Assembly: GCA_900769835.1 (NCBI GenBank)
Contig: CAAGIE010000006.1
Coordinates: 1-22,859 of the forward strand
From: an uncultured Oscillospiraceae bacterium
GTDB lineage: Bacteria > Bacillota > Clostridia > Oscillospirales > Oscillospiraceae
Direction: 5' to 3'
DNA length: 22,859 bases
Both the position numbers and the translations under genes were made by a program. Shown here one piece after another: positions 12,725 through 21,355 of this stretch. The notes beneath the pieces are model-generated. The model was not told the origin of the DNA. It saw only the letters and a list, made by a program, of their open reading frames with translations, and searched no databases. The stretch's first letter is position 1. The number at the start of each line of letters is the position of its first letter.

Positions 12725-14638
12725 TTATTCCTCTTCCCGCAAAATACGAGAACTGTTCAGCAGGACGGCAAACGCGCCGAAATTGTGCAAGATAGAGCCT
12801 GCCAGGGCGCTGATCACGCCAAAGGCGGACAGAGCGATCATCACCACGCTGATGCTGATGGACAGAACCAGATTCTGGTAGATCACCTTGCGGGTTCGTC
12901 TTGCCAGATCCATTACATAGGGAATGTTCATCAGGTTATTGTTCATCAGGGCGATGTCTGCAGACTCGATGGCCACATCGGAGCCCATGGCGCCCATTGC
13001 GATGCCCACATCTGCTTCCCGCAGAGCCAGGGCATCGTTGATACCGTCGCCCACTGCCAGCACATTATGCTCGCCTGCGGACAACTCGCGGAGCTTTTCC
13101 AGCTTATCCTGGGGCAACAACTGGGCATACACCCGATCGATCCCCAGCGCCGCCCGCACTTCCTCGGCAGGCGCCTGACGGTCACCGGTAAGCATCACCG
13201 TTTCCCGAATCTCCAGAGCTTTGAGTTCCTGCACCATCTCCGCCGCATTCTCACGGGCGGTATCGTTGAAGGTCAGGCAACCCAGCAACTCCGTATCCTT
13301 TGCCACGTAACTCACAGAACCACTGGCTTCTTCAGGGAAATTCTCGGGGATCGCGACCCCCTGCTCGGTCAGCCATTCGCCGCGGCCGAAGCGCAGGACA
13401 CTGCCATCGCTCAAGACACCTTCCACACCGCCGCCGGTGATCTCACGGACGTTGATATTACGGTCGATCTGCTCCTCCTTTACGCTTTGCAACACCGCCC
13501 GGGACACCGGGTGATTGGAGGCCGCCGCCAGAGAAGCCGCGGTATAAAGCAGATCCTCCCGGCTCATCTTATCACCGCAGGGAATGGTATGGGTCAGGGT
13601 CAGTTCGCCTTTTGTGATGGTGCCGGTCTTATCAAACACCACCGTATCGATCTCCGTCAATTCTTCGATGAACTTGGAGTTCTTAATGAGGATGCCGCGC
13701 TTGGTTGCGGCGGACAATGCCGCGATCATAGGCGCGGAATTCACCAGCATTTGACCGCAGGGGCAGGAAACCACCAGAATGGCAATGGCCTGGGTGATAT
13801 CCTTGGTGATCAGGGACACCAGCGCCGCCACACCCAGCACAAAGGGGATGTAGCCCGCCAGGAAGCGGTCGATGAGGCGGGACTCCGGCAGGCTGATACC
13901 CTCGGACTGCTCCAGAAGTTGGAGGATCTTGGAGAAAGTGGTATTTTCGTAGGCTTTTTTCACCTCTACCACAATTCTGCCGTCCAGATTGGTCGTGCCG
14001 GCATACACCGTATCGCCCTCTTTTGCGTAGGCGGGATGGGGCTCACCGGTAAGAGATTTCTGGTCGATATTGGTCTGGCCGCTAAGGATCACGCCGTCGA
14101 TGGGGATGCCCATACCGGGCTTGACCACGATGTGCTGACCTATCTGCAAACTCTGGGCATCCACTTCCCGCTCCACACCGTCTTCCAACACTGTGGCGGT
14201 GCGCTGCTGGAGTTTAATGAGGTTATCGATGACCTCACGGCCACCCATAATGCTCCGCTCCTCCAGAAGATGCACCACATTGAGGATCAGGGGGATCAGC
14301 AGCGCCAGGATCATATCCTTATTGAAGATACACGCCACAATGGCAATGCCCACCAAAAGTTCCATGGCATGGGTCAGGTTCTTGGTGAACACACCCTTGA
14401 TGCCCGCCACGATCACCGGCACACCTTCGATCAGAAAGCCGATGAAATACAGCAGCGGCGGGACGATGGGATAGGGGTTGCCCAGCAGGTAGGTATAGGC
14501 GAGGCCTGCCGCCAGCAACGCCAAAGTCGCCACGCCACAGAGGATCTCCACCCGCAACTTCTTCCGGGAGGCTTCCGTCAGGTTTTCCCGGGACATTGCC
14601 TCCAGGGAAGAGCGTGTCATATTATCGATATTTTCCAT
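12725..14638 (-). CDS. P1B-type heavy-metal translocating ATPase with divergent CPCGQ motif
   Basis: The 637-residue protein has the P-type ATPase set: SLTGEP (195-200) in the actuator domain, membrane motif SCPCGQ (291-296), phosphorylation site DKTGT with D336, SNHPVS (374-379, the HP motif specific to P1B pumps) and GDGIND (530-535) hinge. Membrane segments fall near 31-52, 60-80, 92-130, 262-300 and 586-636. It should export or import a transition metal at ATP cost. It lacks the usual N-terminal metal-binding domain. CPC is followed by GQ where most pumps have AL, and the last segment reads HNFGAFAVLLNSSRIL rather than the HDGGT type of Zn/Cd pumps, so the metal is unclear. AAGGAGG lies 7 bases before ATG, 12 bases after an SPFH gene. 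Confidence 0.92.
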   Translation of the reverse strand: MENIDNMTRSSLEAMSRENLTEASRKKLRVEILCGVATLALLAAGLAYTYLLGNPYPIVPPLLYFIGFLIEGVPVIVAGIKGVFTKNLTHAMELLVGIAIVACIFNKDMILALLIPLILNVVHLLEERSIMGGREVIDNLIKLQQRTATVLEDGVEREVDAQSLQIGQHIVVKPGMGIPIDGVILSGQTNIDQKSLTGEPHPAYAKEGDTVYAGTTNLDGRIVVEVKKAYENTTFSKILQLLEQSEGISLPESRLIDRFLAGYIPFVLGVAALVSLITKDITQAIAILVVSCPCGQMLVNSAPMIAALSAATKRGILIKNSKFIEELTEIDTVVFDKTGTITKGELTLTHTIPCGDKMSREDLLYTAASLAAASNHPVSRAVLQSVKEEQIDRNINVREITGGGVEGVLSDGSVLRFGRGEWLTEQGVAIPENFPEEASGSVSYVAKDTELLGCLTFNDTARENAAEMVQELKALEIRETVMLTGDRQAPAEEVRAALGIDRVYAQLLPQDKLEKLRELSAGEHNVLAVGDGINDALALREADVGIAMGAMGSDVAIESADIALMNNNLMNIPYVMDLARRTRKVIYQNLVLSISISVVMIALSAFGVISALAGSILHNFGAFAVLLNSSRILREEE

Positions 14639-14650
14639 ACACGCACCTCC

Positions 14651-15589
14651 TTAGGGGTTTATGTAATAGGTCACGGTTCCTTCGCCGCTTAAGGCCCGTA
14701 TCGTGCCGATCTTCTTCAGGATTGCCTGCATTTTCGCAGAACGCACACGGATCGAAACGACCTCGGGACTTTGATTGTATTCATCCAAAAGACCCCAGAA
14801 CTCTGCCAACGCCACATTGGCGGCAGACACCTTATTGGCCTGGTTTGCACTGGCGGTCGCGCGCTTATCGGCGGCAATAGCCTCGGCAGCCTTGATCTGT
14901 GTCGTCTTACTGCTACGGGCATCTTCCAGAATGGTGGCGGCCCGGACGGTTGCGGCATTCACCTCGTTATAGGCGCTGCGAACCTCCGCGGGCATCGTCA
15001 CCTGGGTCAGTTCAACGGTGGTGATGGTGACACCCACATCTGCCTTATCCAGTTTTTCCTGGGCGCGTTTTTGGGTTTCGGTAGAGAATTTATCTTTTTC
15101 TGTTGTCAGGAGGTTGTCCACATCATAACCGGCCGCCTCGCTGAGCATTGCATTACTAACGCTTGCGTCAATGATGGACTCAATGTCCTTTACGTTCAGG
15201 GCATACTTTACCGGGTCGTTTACCATATACTTCACCGATGCCGCCATCTGGGCGATATTCTGATCGCCGGTGATCACGTAGGCGCCGTTCTTGGTGTAGA
15301 CACCTTCGGAATAATGAGTGGTGACGGTTTGCTCCATCACACTGCTCACCGGCACGGTGATCACTTCATCGATGATGTAGGGAAATGCAAACAACAGACC
15401 GGATTCATGAACCTGCTCCTCATAGGTGTTGCCAACGAGCTTGCCGCAACGCAGCACCAGCGCCACATTGCCGCTTTTGACCACACGAATACCGGACAGG
15501 CAAATACCCACCACGACCACCACCACCAGGATCTTTAAATACCGGGTGACTGCGGTCAGGGTATCCGAAAACAGTTTGTTTTGCTGCAT
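14651..15589 (-). CDS. SPFH-domain membrane protein, HflK-like (third of three)
   Basis: The 312-residue protein has a short cytoplasmic N terminus, one membrane segment (about 18-36) and an SPFH/band-7 domain (about 35-215) with VKSGNVALVLRCGKL, TGDQNIAQM (108-116, the HflK-type TGDENIV position) and MPAEVRSAYNEVNAA (199-213, HflK-type). An alanine-rich coiled coil (about 205-265) follows, then a C-terminal strand. HflK and HflC form a cage that encloses and regulates the FtsH protease in other bacteria. Here the gene is followed after 12 bases by a metal ATPase, and no FtsH is in the operon. AAGGAGG lies 5 bases before ATG; 10 bases separate it from the gene before. The client protein is unknown. 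Confidence 0.85.
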   Translation of the reverse strand: MQQNKLFSDTLTAVTRYLKILVVVVVVGICLSGIRVVKSGNVALVLRCGKLVGNTYEEQVHESGLLFAFPYIIDEVITVPVSSVMEQTVTTHYSEGVYTKNGAYVITGDQNIAQMAASVKYMVNDPVKYALNVKDIESIIDASVSNAMLSEAAGYDVDNLLTTEKDKFSTETQKRAQEKLDKADVGVTITTVELTQVTMPAEVRSAYNEVNAATVRAATILEDARSSKTTQIKAAEAIAADKRATASANQANKVSAANVALAEFWGLLDEYNQSPEVVSIRVRSAKMQAILKKIGTIRALSGEGTVTYYINP

Positions 15590-15599
15590 ACGAACCTCC

Positions 15600-16658
15600 T
15601 TAGCTCTGGCTGGTCTGCCGGAGCAGGGACACCACTGCGTTGGTCAGGTCGATACGCTCGGTTTCGGTCATTTGATCCATGATGTAGGTCAGGTCGTTGA
15701 CAGCAGTTCTGTCGCCCTCAACGCTCATATTCTGGGAATACTTGGTCAGCACGTTGAAGGGGTACTGGTCTGCCTTTACCACCAGGGTGGTATCGGGGCC
15801 TACGGAGTTCATCAGCGTATCCAGATCCATCAGGAATTCATACAGCTCCACATTGGCGCTCTGGGCTTCTGCATAGATCTTGGCTACCAGCGTTTCGGTC
15901 TCTGCGTCGGTCTTGGCCGCATCGTTGGTGCCGTTGGCGATGATCTCTGCGGCCTCCTGCTTGGCATCGGCCTCGATCTGCGCGGCTTCCAGTTTTGCCT
16001 GGCTTATAATGGCGGTGATCTCTTTTTCACGGTCTGCGATCATCTGGGCAAACACGCTCTGGAGGTTATCCTCCGGCAGGCTCAGCCGCAGAATGCTTAC
16101 ATCCGTCACATCGATGCCGTAATTTTCCAGACAGACATCGTGGACACGCTGGTAGATATCCTGCTGGATCTGATCGATCTTGATCTCTTCCTTTTCCAGA
16201 GATACCATTTCTGTCAGTCTGTAACCACCCATGGTACTATTGGTGGCGCTGAACACCTGGTCCTTAATGTAGTAATCTGCCTTACCCTGGGCGCCCACAC
16301 TATTGTGGTACAGCACGGGGTCTTCGATCTTCCATACCACGTAGGACTGGAGGATGATGTTACGCTTATCGGATGTGGTGGTTTCCAGTTTGTTGGATTC
16401 CAGGTACTGCAGGCGGGTGTCGTAGTTCACCACAGTCTCAAAGGGCCAGGGCAGTTTCAGGTACACACCGGCTTCGGTGATCTCCTGACGCACCTTGCCA
16501 AATCGCAGAACCACTGCGCAACTGCCTTCCCGCACCTGGCACACAAAGCCAAACCAGAACAGCACCAGCAGCACCAGCACCGCGGTCACATATTTTGCAA
16601 CCGTTGTCAATACCGCGCTTTTTTCCTTAGCGTCGGTCTTCTTTTTCTTAAAAATCAT
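15600..16658 (-). CDS. SPFH-domain membrane protein, HflC-like (second of three)
   Basis: The 352-residue protein has a lysine-rich N terminus, one membrane segment (about 19-40) and an SPFH domain: VREGSCAVVLRFGKV (42-56), GVYLKLPWPFETV (64-76), DTRLQYLESN (80-89) and SYVVWKIEDP (105-114), which match HflC better than HflK. A charged coiled coil (about 205-270) with AKLEAAQIEADAKQEAAEI follows, then a globular tail. It probably builds a mixed oligomeric ring or cage with the two flanking SPFH proteins. GGAGG lies 9 bases before ATG and the gap to the preceding gene is 21 bases. HflC-like proteins normally pair with one HflK; here two HflK-like partners flank it. Confidence 0.87.
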   Translation of the reverse strand: MIFKKKKTDAKEKSAVLTTVAKYVTAVLVLLVLFWFGFVCQVREGSCAVVLRFGKVRQEITEAGVYLKLPWPFETVVNYDTRLQYLESNKLETTTSDKRNIILQSYVVWKIEDPVLYHNSVGAQGKADYYIKDQVFSATNSTMGGYRLTEMVSLEKEEIKIDQIQQDIYQRVHDVCLENYGIDVTDVSILRLSLPEDNLQSVFAQMIADREKEITAIISQAKLEAAQIEADAKQEAAEIIANGTNDAAKTDAETETLVAKIYAEAQSANVELYEFLMDLDTLMNSVGPDTTLVVKADQYPFNVLTKYSQNMSVEGDRTAVNDLTYIMDQMTETERIDLTNAVVSLLRQTSQS

Positions 16659-16679
16659 AATTCGCGTCCTCCATCTGCA

Positions 16680-18464
16680 TTAAGGAGTGGTTATTCCGCC
16701 GACAAAGGGAGCATATTCGATCTCCACGCCCTCACCGGCGATGTAAAGTTTCACATATCCGTAGCTTGCCATATACGCCTGGATGGTTTTCAGGTATCGG
16801 TAGGATGCGCCGTAGGTTTCATCCGCCTCCACCGCCGCCATAAACAACGCCACGGAGGAATTGGCTCTTGCCACCGATTCATACTGGCGAACATTGGCGT
16901 CGCTTACCAGGGTCACTGCTTCTCGTTCTGCATCGTTGATGGTGATGATCGCATTCTGCTGCGCCACCAGAATGATATACTCTGCGTCGATACCGGCGCT
17001 GATGATATCCTGATAAACAGAGGCGATCTCCACAGGGGGATGGATGCTCTCCAGCACCACATCCACCACCTCAAGGCCGGTGCCGCATTCCTCCATTCGC
17101 TGAGAAAGTTCTTCGGCAAAGGTCTTTGCAAACACCTCGCGGTCCTCTGCCAGCAGAGAATCCAGATCGGTGGAGATGGTTCGGGCCGTTACGATCTCGT
17201 AGGCTTGCGCCTCCAGAATGGATTCCGGAGCGGCCGAGCCCTTTATGTACTGCATCAGGTCGCCGATCCGGTACTGCACCACCAGATTGATGGAGGCGAT
17301 CTCTTCGCCGCCACCCAGCAGCAGGCGATGCTCTTCACCGTCGTGACCCTTGGTCCAGTAGTTATCTGTATCCGTCTCCCGGGAATAACCGATGGTGACT
17401 TTTTGCACCGACTGGGTGTCATACACATCCACCCGATCCATGGGCCAGGGAAGTTTTAAGTGGATGCCGGGATCCATGGTTTCCGGCCGGAGTTTGCCCA
17501 TACGGAACAATGCGCCCTGCTGGTTTGACTCGATCTGCACCACGCAGGTGGACAACCAGATTGCCAGCACAATGCCCATCACCGCCAGAGGCAACACTTT
17601 TTTCACCAGGTGCAGGCTCCACAGCGAACGCATGGTGATGCCGGTGTTTTCTTCCAGATAGCCCAAAACATTGGTGTTACTGCCGGCGCCGATCAGGCTG
17701 ACCAGCACCTCAGGCTTTGTCCGCAATTCTTTGCGGATCGCCCGCACCGCCAGGGTGAATGCCAGGAACACCGTTGCGTACACAAACAAAATGCTCAAAA
17801 GCACTTTCAGGATCTTAGTGGCATTATAAATATCCAGCAGTTCCAGCACCGATGCCGCGATAACCAGCAGGTAGCCGATACGCGCCAGCATAAAGTTGCC
17901 GCGAAGGCCCTTGAGCTGCGCCGCGTTGTAGTCGCTGGCGGCCTCTGTCATCATCTTGCACCAGAACTCCAGCGCGATATGCAACACAAACAACACCGCC
18001 AGCACCACAGGCACCAAAAAGGTGAGTTTCTGCGCCACATCCTGCTTGAGTTTCCAGAACGCTACGTGGACAACGATCATTGCCACTGCCGCAAGGATCA
18101 TCAGGATCCAATCCCGACGCTTTGCATACCAACACTGCAGTTTATAGGACAGTCGGCGGCGGAAGGCCAGCCGTCTTGCTTTTCTTCTTAACTTGCGGGC
18201 CGCTTTGGTCTTAGGCTTTTCTTCGCCATCCTCCTCTGCCTCTTCGCCGCATTCCGGACAATCCGGCACTTTGCCGAGGGGCAGCAGCAATACCAACTGC
18301 ACCAACGCCGGCAGCAGCACCAGCAGCGTCAACGGCTGCAATGCGAACCAGCCGGTGAGCATATATATTTCCGCTATGCCTGCCGCAATCAGAAACTGCA
18401 CGGCAATGGTGATGAGCACTGTGAGCTTACCTGCGGAAAGTTTGCGTTTTCCCGGTCGTTTCAT
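16680..18464 (-). CDS. Polytopic SPFH-domain protein, HflK-like with extra N-terminal membrane domain (first of three)
   Basis: The 594-residue protein is about twice the size of a normal HflK. Residues 1-310 hold about seven hydrophobic segments (near 12-35, 42-63, 118-137, 147-167, 193-212, 219-242, 288-308). The loop between the second and third has CPECG (69-73), an acidic run EEAEEDGEE and then a strongly basic run (about 85-104). Residues 310-560 form the SPFH domain: IESNQQGALFRMGKL, GIHLKLPWPMDRVDVYDTQ, EIASINLVVQYRIGD and an HflK-like HPPVEIASVYQDIISAG. ATG 18464 is chosen over ATG 18479 because GAGGAGGG lies 5 bases upstream and overlaps the earlier ATG. It is the first gene of the operon. 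The role of the membrane domain is unknown. Confidence 0.85.
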   Translation of the reverse strand: MKRPGKRKLSAGKLTVLITIAVQFLIAAGIAEIYMLTGWFALQPLTLLVLLPALVQLVLLLPLGKVPDCPECGEEAEEDGEEKPKTKAARKLRRKARRLAFRRRLSYKLQCWYAKRRDWILMILAAVAMIVVHVAFWKLKQDVAQKLTFLVPVVLAVLFVLHIALEFWCKMMTEAASDYNAAQLKGLRGNFMLARIGYLLVIAASVLELLDIYNATKILKVLLSILFVYATVFLAFTLAVRAIRKELRTKPEVLVSLIGAGSNTNVLGYLEENTGITMRSLWSLHLVKKVLPLAVMGIVLAIWLSTCVVQIESNQQGALFRMGKLRPETMDPGIHLKLPWPMDRVDVYDTQSVQKVTIGYSRETDTDNYWTKGHDGEEHRLLLGGGEEIASINLVVQYRIGDLMQYIKGSAAPESILEAQAYEIVTARTISTDLDSLLAEDREVFAKTFAEELSQRMEECGTGLEVVDVVLESIHPPVEIASVYQDIISAGIDAEYIILVAQQNAIITINDAEREAVTLVSDANVRQYESVARANSSVALFMAAVEADETYGASYRYLKTIQAYMASYGYVKLYIAGEGVEIEYAPFVGGITTP

Positions 18465-18505
18465 AAAAACCCTCCTCATTCCTCGAGGTATACTTATTCT
18501 ATTGT

Positions 18506-18535
18506 ATTATACATTTTCTACCGGTAAAATGTCAA
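18506..18535 (-). promoter_or_regulatory. Consensus sigma-A promoter of the SPFH/ATPase operon
   Basis: On the minus strand, a perfect TTGACA (18530-18535) and a perfect TATAAT (18506-18511) are separated by 18 bases, 42 bases upstream of the preferred ATG 18464. Two perfect hexamers suggest strong expression. No clear metal-sensor operator was seen, though CCGGTAGAAAATG lies in the spacer. Confidence 0.85.
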
Positions 18536-18567
18536 TAAAACCACTTGTAAAAATTGCGTGAACAACA

Positions 18568-18598
18568 TAAAAAGTCCGTCTTTTCGACGGACTTTTTA
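18568..18598 (-). terminator. Intrinsic terminator after the DUF2953-like gene
   Basis: AAAAAGTCCGTC (18569-18580) pairs exactly with GACGGACTTTTT (18586-18597) around a 5-base loop; in the minus direction the stem ends in a run of T residues. It overlaps the stop codon of the gene ending at 18596 and insulates it from the SPFH operon promoter. Confidence 0.9.
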
Positions 18599-19216
18599 TT
18601 GCTTTTTATTTTCCTTTGCCATATCCCGTTCCACTTCCTTCATTGCCAAACGGAACAATGCCGGCAACAACGCACACAGACGGGCGCGGATCACAAAATG
18701 ATACCGCAATTCTTTTTGACCGTTTTCAAAATCGCAACTGACGTACAGATCTCTGCCCCGCTTGCGGATGTGCATCAGGTTCTCCGCCACGGCACCCAGA
18801 CCGTAGACCACCGCAGAAACTCTGCCGAAGGTGATGGCGGTATCTGCCGCATTGTCCTCTGCGCAGATCACCCGCACACGGAACACCTTTGCAGTACAGA
18901 ACCGAAGGACGCCCACCAGTTCAGTCAGCAGATCCCCCAGAATCTCACAAAGTTCTTTCACCGCCTGATAGGTATCGTTCATCAGGTTGCCCTTATCGAT
19001 CTTCTCCTGGGCTCTTTTGATACCGGTGATTTCCTTCAGACCCTTGATGATGGAAGTGTCGGGCTTGGGGACTTCGCCATAGGTCTTGCCTAAAAAGCGA
19101 TAATGGATCAGCAAATTATTATTTTCGTCGTTTTTAACGATCAGATGCACCGGCAGCAGCAATATCACCGCAATTACCAGAACAATCAGGCCCAGGATCG
19201 ACCAAAGGATCCACAT
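18596..19216 (-). CDS. DUF2953-like membrane-anchored protein
   Basis: The 206-residue protein has one strong N-terminal membrane segment (about 2-26) followed by a soluble domain with NLLIHYRFLGKTYGEVP (35-51), a helical middle section and DTAITFGRVSAVVYGLGAVAENL in the second half. This layout (N-terminal helix, F/Y-x-x-G strand, then T-G/A-x-x-x-G-x-x-Y-G segment) is that of DUF2953 proteins (YtfI-like), common in spore-forming Firmicutes and of unknown function. GTG 19225 opens the longest frame but lies inside the Shine-Dalgarno; ATG 19216 with AAGGAGG 8 bases upstream is preferred. It is a single-gene unit. The DUF assignment rests on pattern recall. Confidence 0.65.
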   Translation of the reverse strand: MWILWSILGLIVLVIAVILLLPVHLIVKNDENNNLLIHYRFLGKTYGEVPKPDTSIIKGLKEITGIKRAQEKIDKGNLMNDTYQAVKELCEILGDLLTELVGVLRFCTAKVFRVRVICAEDNAADTAITFGRVSAVVYGLGAVAENLMHIRKRGRDLYVSCDFENGQKELRYHFVIRARLCALLPALFRLAMKEVERDMAKENKKQ

Positions 19217-19245
19217 TGCCGCCACCTCCTTTTCAGAATATGTTT

Positions 19246-19274
19246 ATTATACGGCATTTCCCCGGAGAATGCAA
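19246..19274 (-). promoter_or_regulatory. Possible promoter of the DUF2953-like gene
   Basis: On the minus strand a perfect TATAAT (19246-19251) has TTGCAT (19269-19274) 17 bases upstream. The -35 is weak, matching consensus only at TTG. The -10 lies 29 bases before the preferred ATG 19216. Confidence 0.45.
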
Positions 19275-19376
19275 CCCAAAAAGCAACGCCGGAAGTTTTC
19301 GTTTTTATTGTTTCCTTTTTCCGGAAAATCATTCTGCCACAAGCATTTTCGGCGGGTGGGTTTGCCTATGCCGTCA

Positions 19377-19405
19377 TTGACTTTTTTATTCCATTGTGCT
19401 ATACT
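19377..19405 (+). promoter_or_regulatory. Sigma-A promoter of the zinc-ribbon membrane protein gene
   Basis: TTGACT (19377-19382) and TATACT (19400-19405) each match consensus 5/6 with a 17-base spacer. The start codon lies 67 bases downstream of the -10. It is divergent from the probable promoter at 19246-19274. Confidence 0.8.
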
Positions 19406-19472
19406 GGGAACACAGATGTCCACCATCTGCACTATTTTGCCCTAAATTCCAACAAAAAGGAGTATGGATATT

Positions 19473-21335
19473 ATGTTCTGCAAAAAATGTGGAAAGCCTA
19501 CCGAAGGCGAAGAAATCTTGTGTCCCGAATGTGCCGCCGCTGAAGCGGCTGCAGTTGTGATCCCCGAAGAAGCCCCCGTTGTGGAAACCGTGGAGATTCC
19601 CGTGGTGGAAGAAGCCCCCGTTGTGGAGGAGGCTCCCGTTGCGGAAGCCGCTCCTGCGGAAGTTCCTCCCGTGATCGACTTCGAAACGCCTGCGTTCACC
19701 GTTGCCGACCCCGCAGAGGCTCCCAAAAAGAAAGAGAAGAAAAAGAGACCCGTTCTTGTATGGAGCATTATCGGCGCAGTTGTGCTGCTTCTGGGTGCGG
19801 CTTGCTTCTTCCTCTGGCCCTGGATCACCAGCCTGTTTAACCGCACCTTCCTGCCTGCGGAGACCTACATGAAGAAGGTAGAAACCAAGGCCGTGGAGAA
19901 AAATGCCGACAAACTGGCAGATAGCTATGAAAAACTCCTCAACATCGGTATGAACAACGTCGGCAACAACGACATTGACGGCCGTGTGCAGATGGGCGAC
20001 GATCTGCTGGATATGCTCCAGCCCTATCTTCCCGAGGAATTCGGCGACGGCGAATGGCTCACCGATATTATGGTCAATTGCGACTATGCTGCGACCGACG
20101 ATGCTTATCGTTTCACCATCGCTTTGGGTCTTGCAGACGAGCAGTTGCTGACCATCAACACTGTGTATGAATACAGCAGTGGCTACACCTATATCTCCAT
20201 CCCCGAGATAAGCAGCACCCCCATCCGCTTTGAAGAGGATCTGCTGGGTCTGCGCTACGCTATGCTCAATGCCCAGAGCGCTCAGGAGCGCTATGAAGCA
20301 CTGGTGAACTGCCTGCCCGACAAGGAAACTTTCCGCAATATGATCGTAGAATATGTGACCTTGTTCATTAACGAAATCGACCAGGTGGAAAAAGAGCGCA
20401 CGCAGATCTTTGTAGGCTCTGTGAACATGAATGTGACCGCACTGACCGCAACCATTCAGGAAGACGATCTGCTGGATGCCTTTGAAGCCATTTTGATCAA
20501 GGCGCAAACCGATACCACCATCATCAACTTCCTGACCGCTTACAGCACCGCTCTCAACGAACTTTATCCCGAAACAAGCGTTATCTTCGACACCTCCGAT
20601 TATACATCCGCCATTGGCGACGCCCTCGATTGGGTTAACGAGGAGCGAGGAAGCATCGATTACAGCCACGCCCTCCTTTACACCTGCTATGTAGACCATC
20701 AGGACAGAGTTGTTGGCCGCAAGTTCGCTAACTCCCAGGCCGGTGTGGTCACCGAACTGATGCACTACTACACCCTCTACACCGACCGCGAAAACTACAG
20801 TTATGAACTGTATATCCCCGCTCCCGAAGAAGATCTAGAGTCCCTGCGTGTGACCGGCACCTACGTTAAGGGCGATATGGGTGACAACATCACCTGCACC
20901 ATCGAAGTAGGTGGCACCAGTTATGTGACCATCGACTTTGTCAACATCACCGACAATAGCGGCACTGTCCGCATCACCCCCACCCGGGCAACAATGGATA
21001 TGGTCCTGGAAAATATGGATCTGCCCATCACCGCTTCTATGCTCAACACCATTTGCCTGGAGTATAGCTACGAAGGCACCAAGTCCACCTTGCGCCTGAA
21101 GTCCGGCGACGAAGCCCTGATCAGCATTCATATAGACGCCAAGGAAGGCAACCATACTGTCAACATTCCCCAGAACAGCGTCAATCCCAACAACGAATAT
21201 GCTATGTATCAGTGGGTCGACAAACTGGATCTGGACGCTTTCTTTGAAAGCTGGGAGGATGCCGGCGTGCCCGAGGATGTAGCCGACACCGTATATGACA
21301 ATCTGACCGCAATCCTTTACTCTTATTTCATGTGA
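19473..21335 (+). CDS. Zinc-ribbon, single-pass membrane protein with large extracytoplasmic domain
   Basis: The 620-residue protein starts with a zinc ribbon (C3, C6, C17, C20 in CKKCG and CPEC), followed by a Pro/Glu/Val-rich linker (about 30-68, repeated EEAPVVE units), a lysine block KKKEKKKR (85-92), one membrane helix (about 94-115) and a roughly 500-residue domain. The positive-inside rule puts the zinc ribbon in the cytoplasm and the large domain outside. The outer domain has an all-helical first half and a beta-rich second half; I do not recognise a named family with confidence, though this layout is frequent in gut Clostridia. ATG 19464 lies 1 base after AAGGAG, too close; ATG 19473, 10 bases away, is preferred. 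It forms a single-gene unit with its own promoter and terminator. Confidence 0.8.
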   Translation: MFCKKCGKPTEGEEILCPECAAAEAAAVVIPEEAPVVETVEIPVVEEAPVVEEAPVAEAAPAEVPPVIDFETPAFTVADPAEAPKKKEKKKRPVLVWSIIGAVVLLLGAACFFLWPWITSLFNRTFLPAETYMKKVETKAVEKNADKLADSYEKLLNIGMNNVGNNDIDGRVQMGDDLLDMLQPYLPEEFGDGEWLTDIMVNCDYAATDDAYRFTIALGLADEQLLTINTVYEYSSGYTYISIPEISSTPIRFEEDLLGLRYAMLNAQSAQERYEALVNCLPDKETFRNMIVEYVTLFINEIDQVEKERTQIFVGSVNMNVTALTATIQEDDLLDAFEAILIKAQTDTTIINFLTAYSTALNELYPETSVIFDTSDYTSAIGDALDWVNEERGSIDYSHALLYTCYVDHQDRVVGRKFANSQAGVVTELMHYYTLYTDRENYSYELYIPAPEEDLESLRVTGTYVKGDMGDNITCTIEVGGTSYVTIDFVNITDNSGTVRITPTRATMDMVLENMDLPITASMLNTICLEYSYEGTKSTLRLKSGDEALISIHIDAKEGNHTVNIPQNSVNPNNEYAMYQWVDKLDLDAFFESWEDAGVPEDVADTVYDNLTAILYSYFM

Positions 21336-21355
21336 TCCCTTTATAAAATCATCTT

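Noticed and set aside
12662..14692. 676-codon plus-strand open frame opposite the P-type ATPase
   Set aside because: It is antisense to a gene with all P-type ATPase motifs; its translation is His/Gln-rich low-complexity and it has no ribosome binding site in front.
15426..17459. 677-codon plus-strand open frame opposite the SPFH genes
   Set aside because: It crosses three real minus-strand genes, has no family motifs, and is explained by codon bias of the opposite strand.
19386..20765. 459-codon minus-strand frame opposite the zinc-ribbon protein
   Set aside because: The plus frame has a zinc ribbon, membrane helix, promoter and terminator; the minus frame has Gly/His/Phe-rich composition and no start signals.
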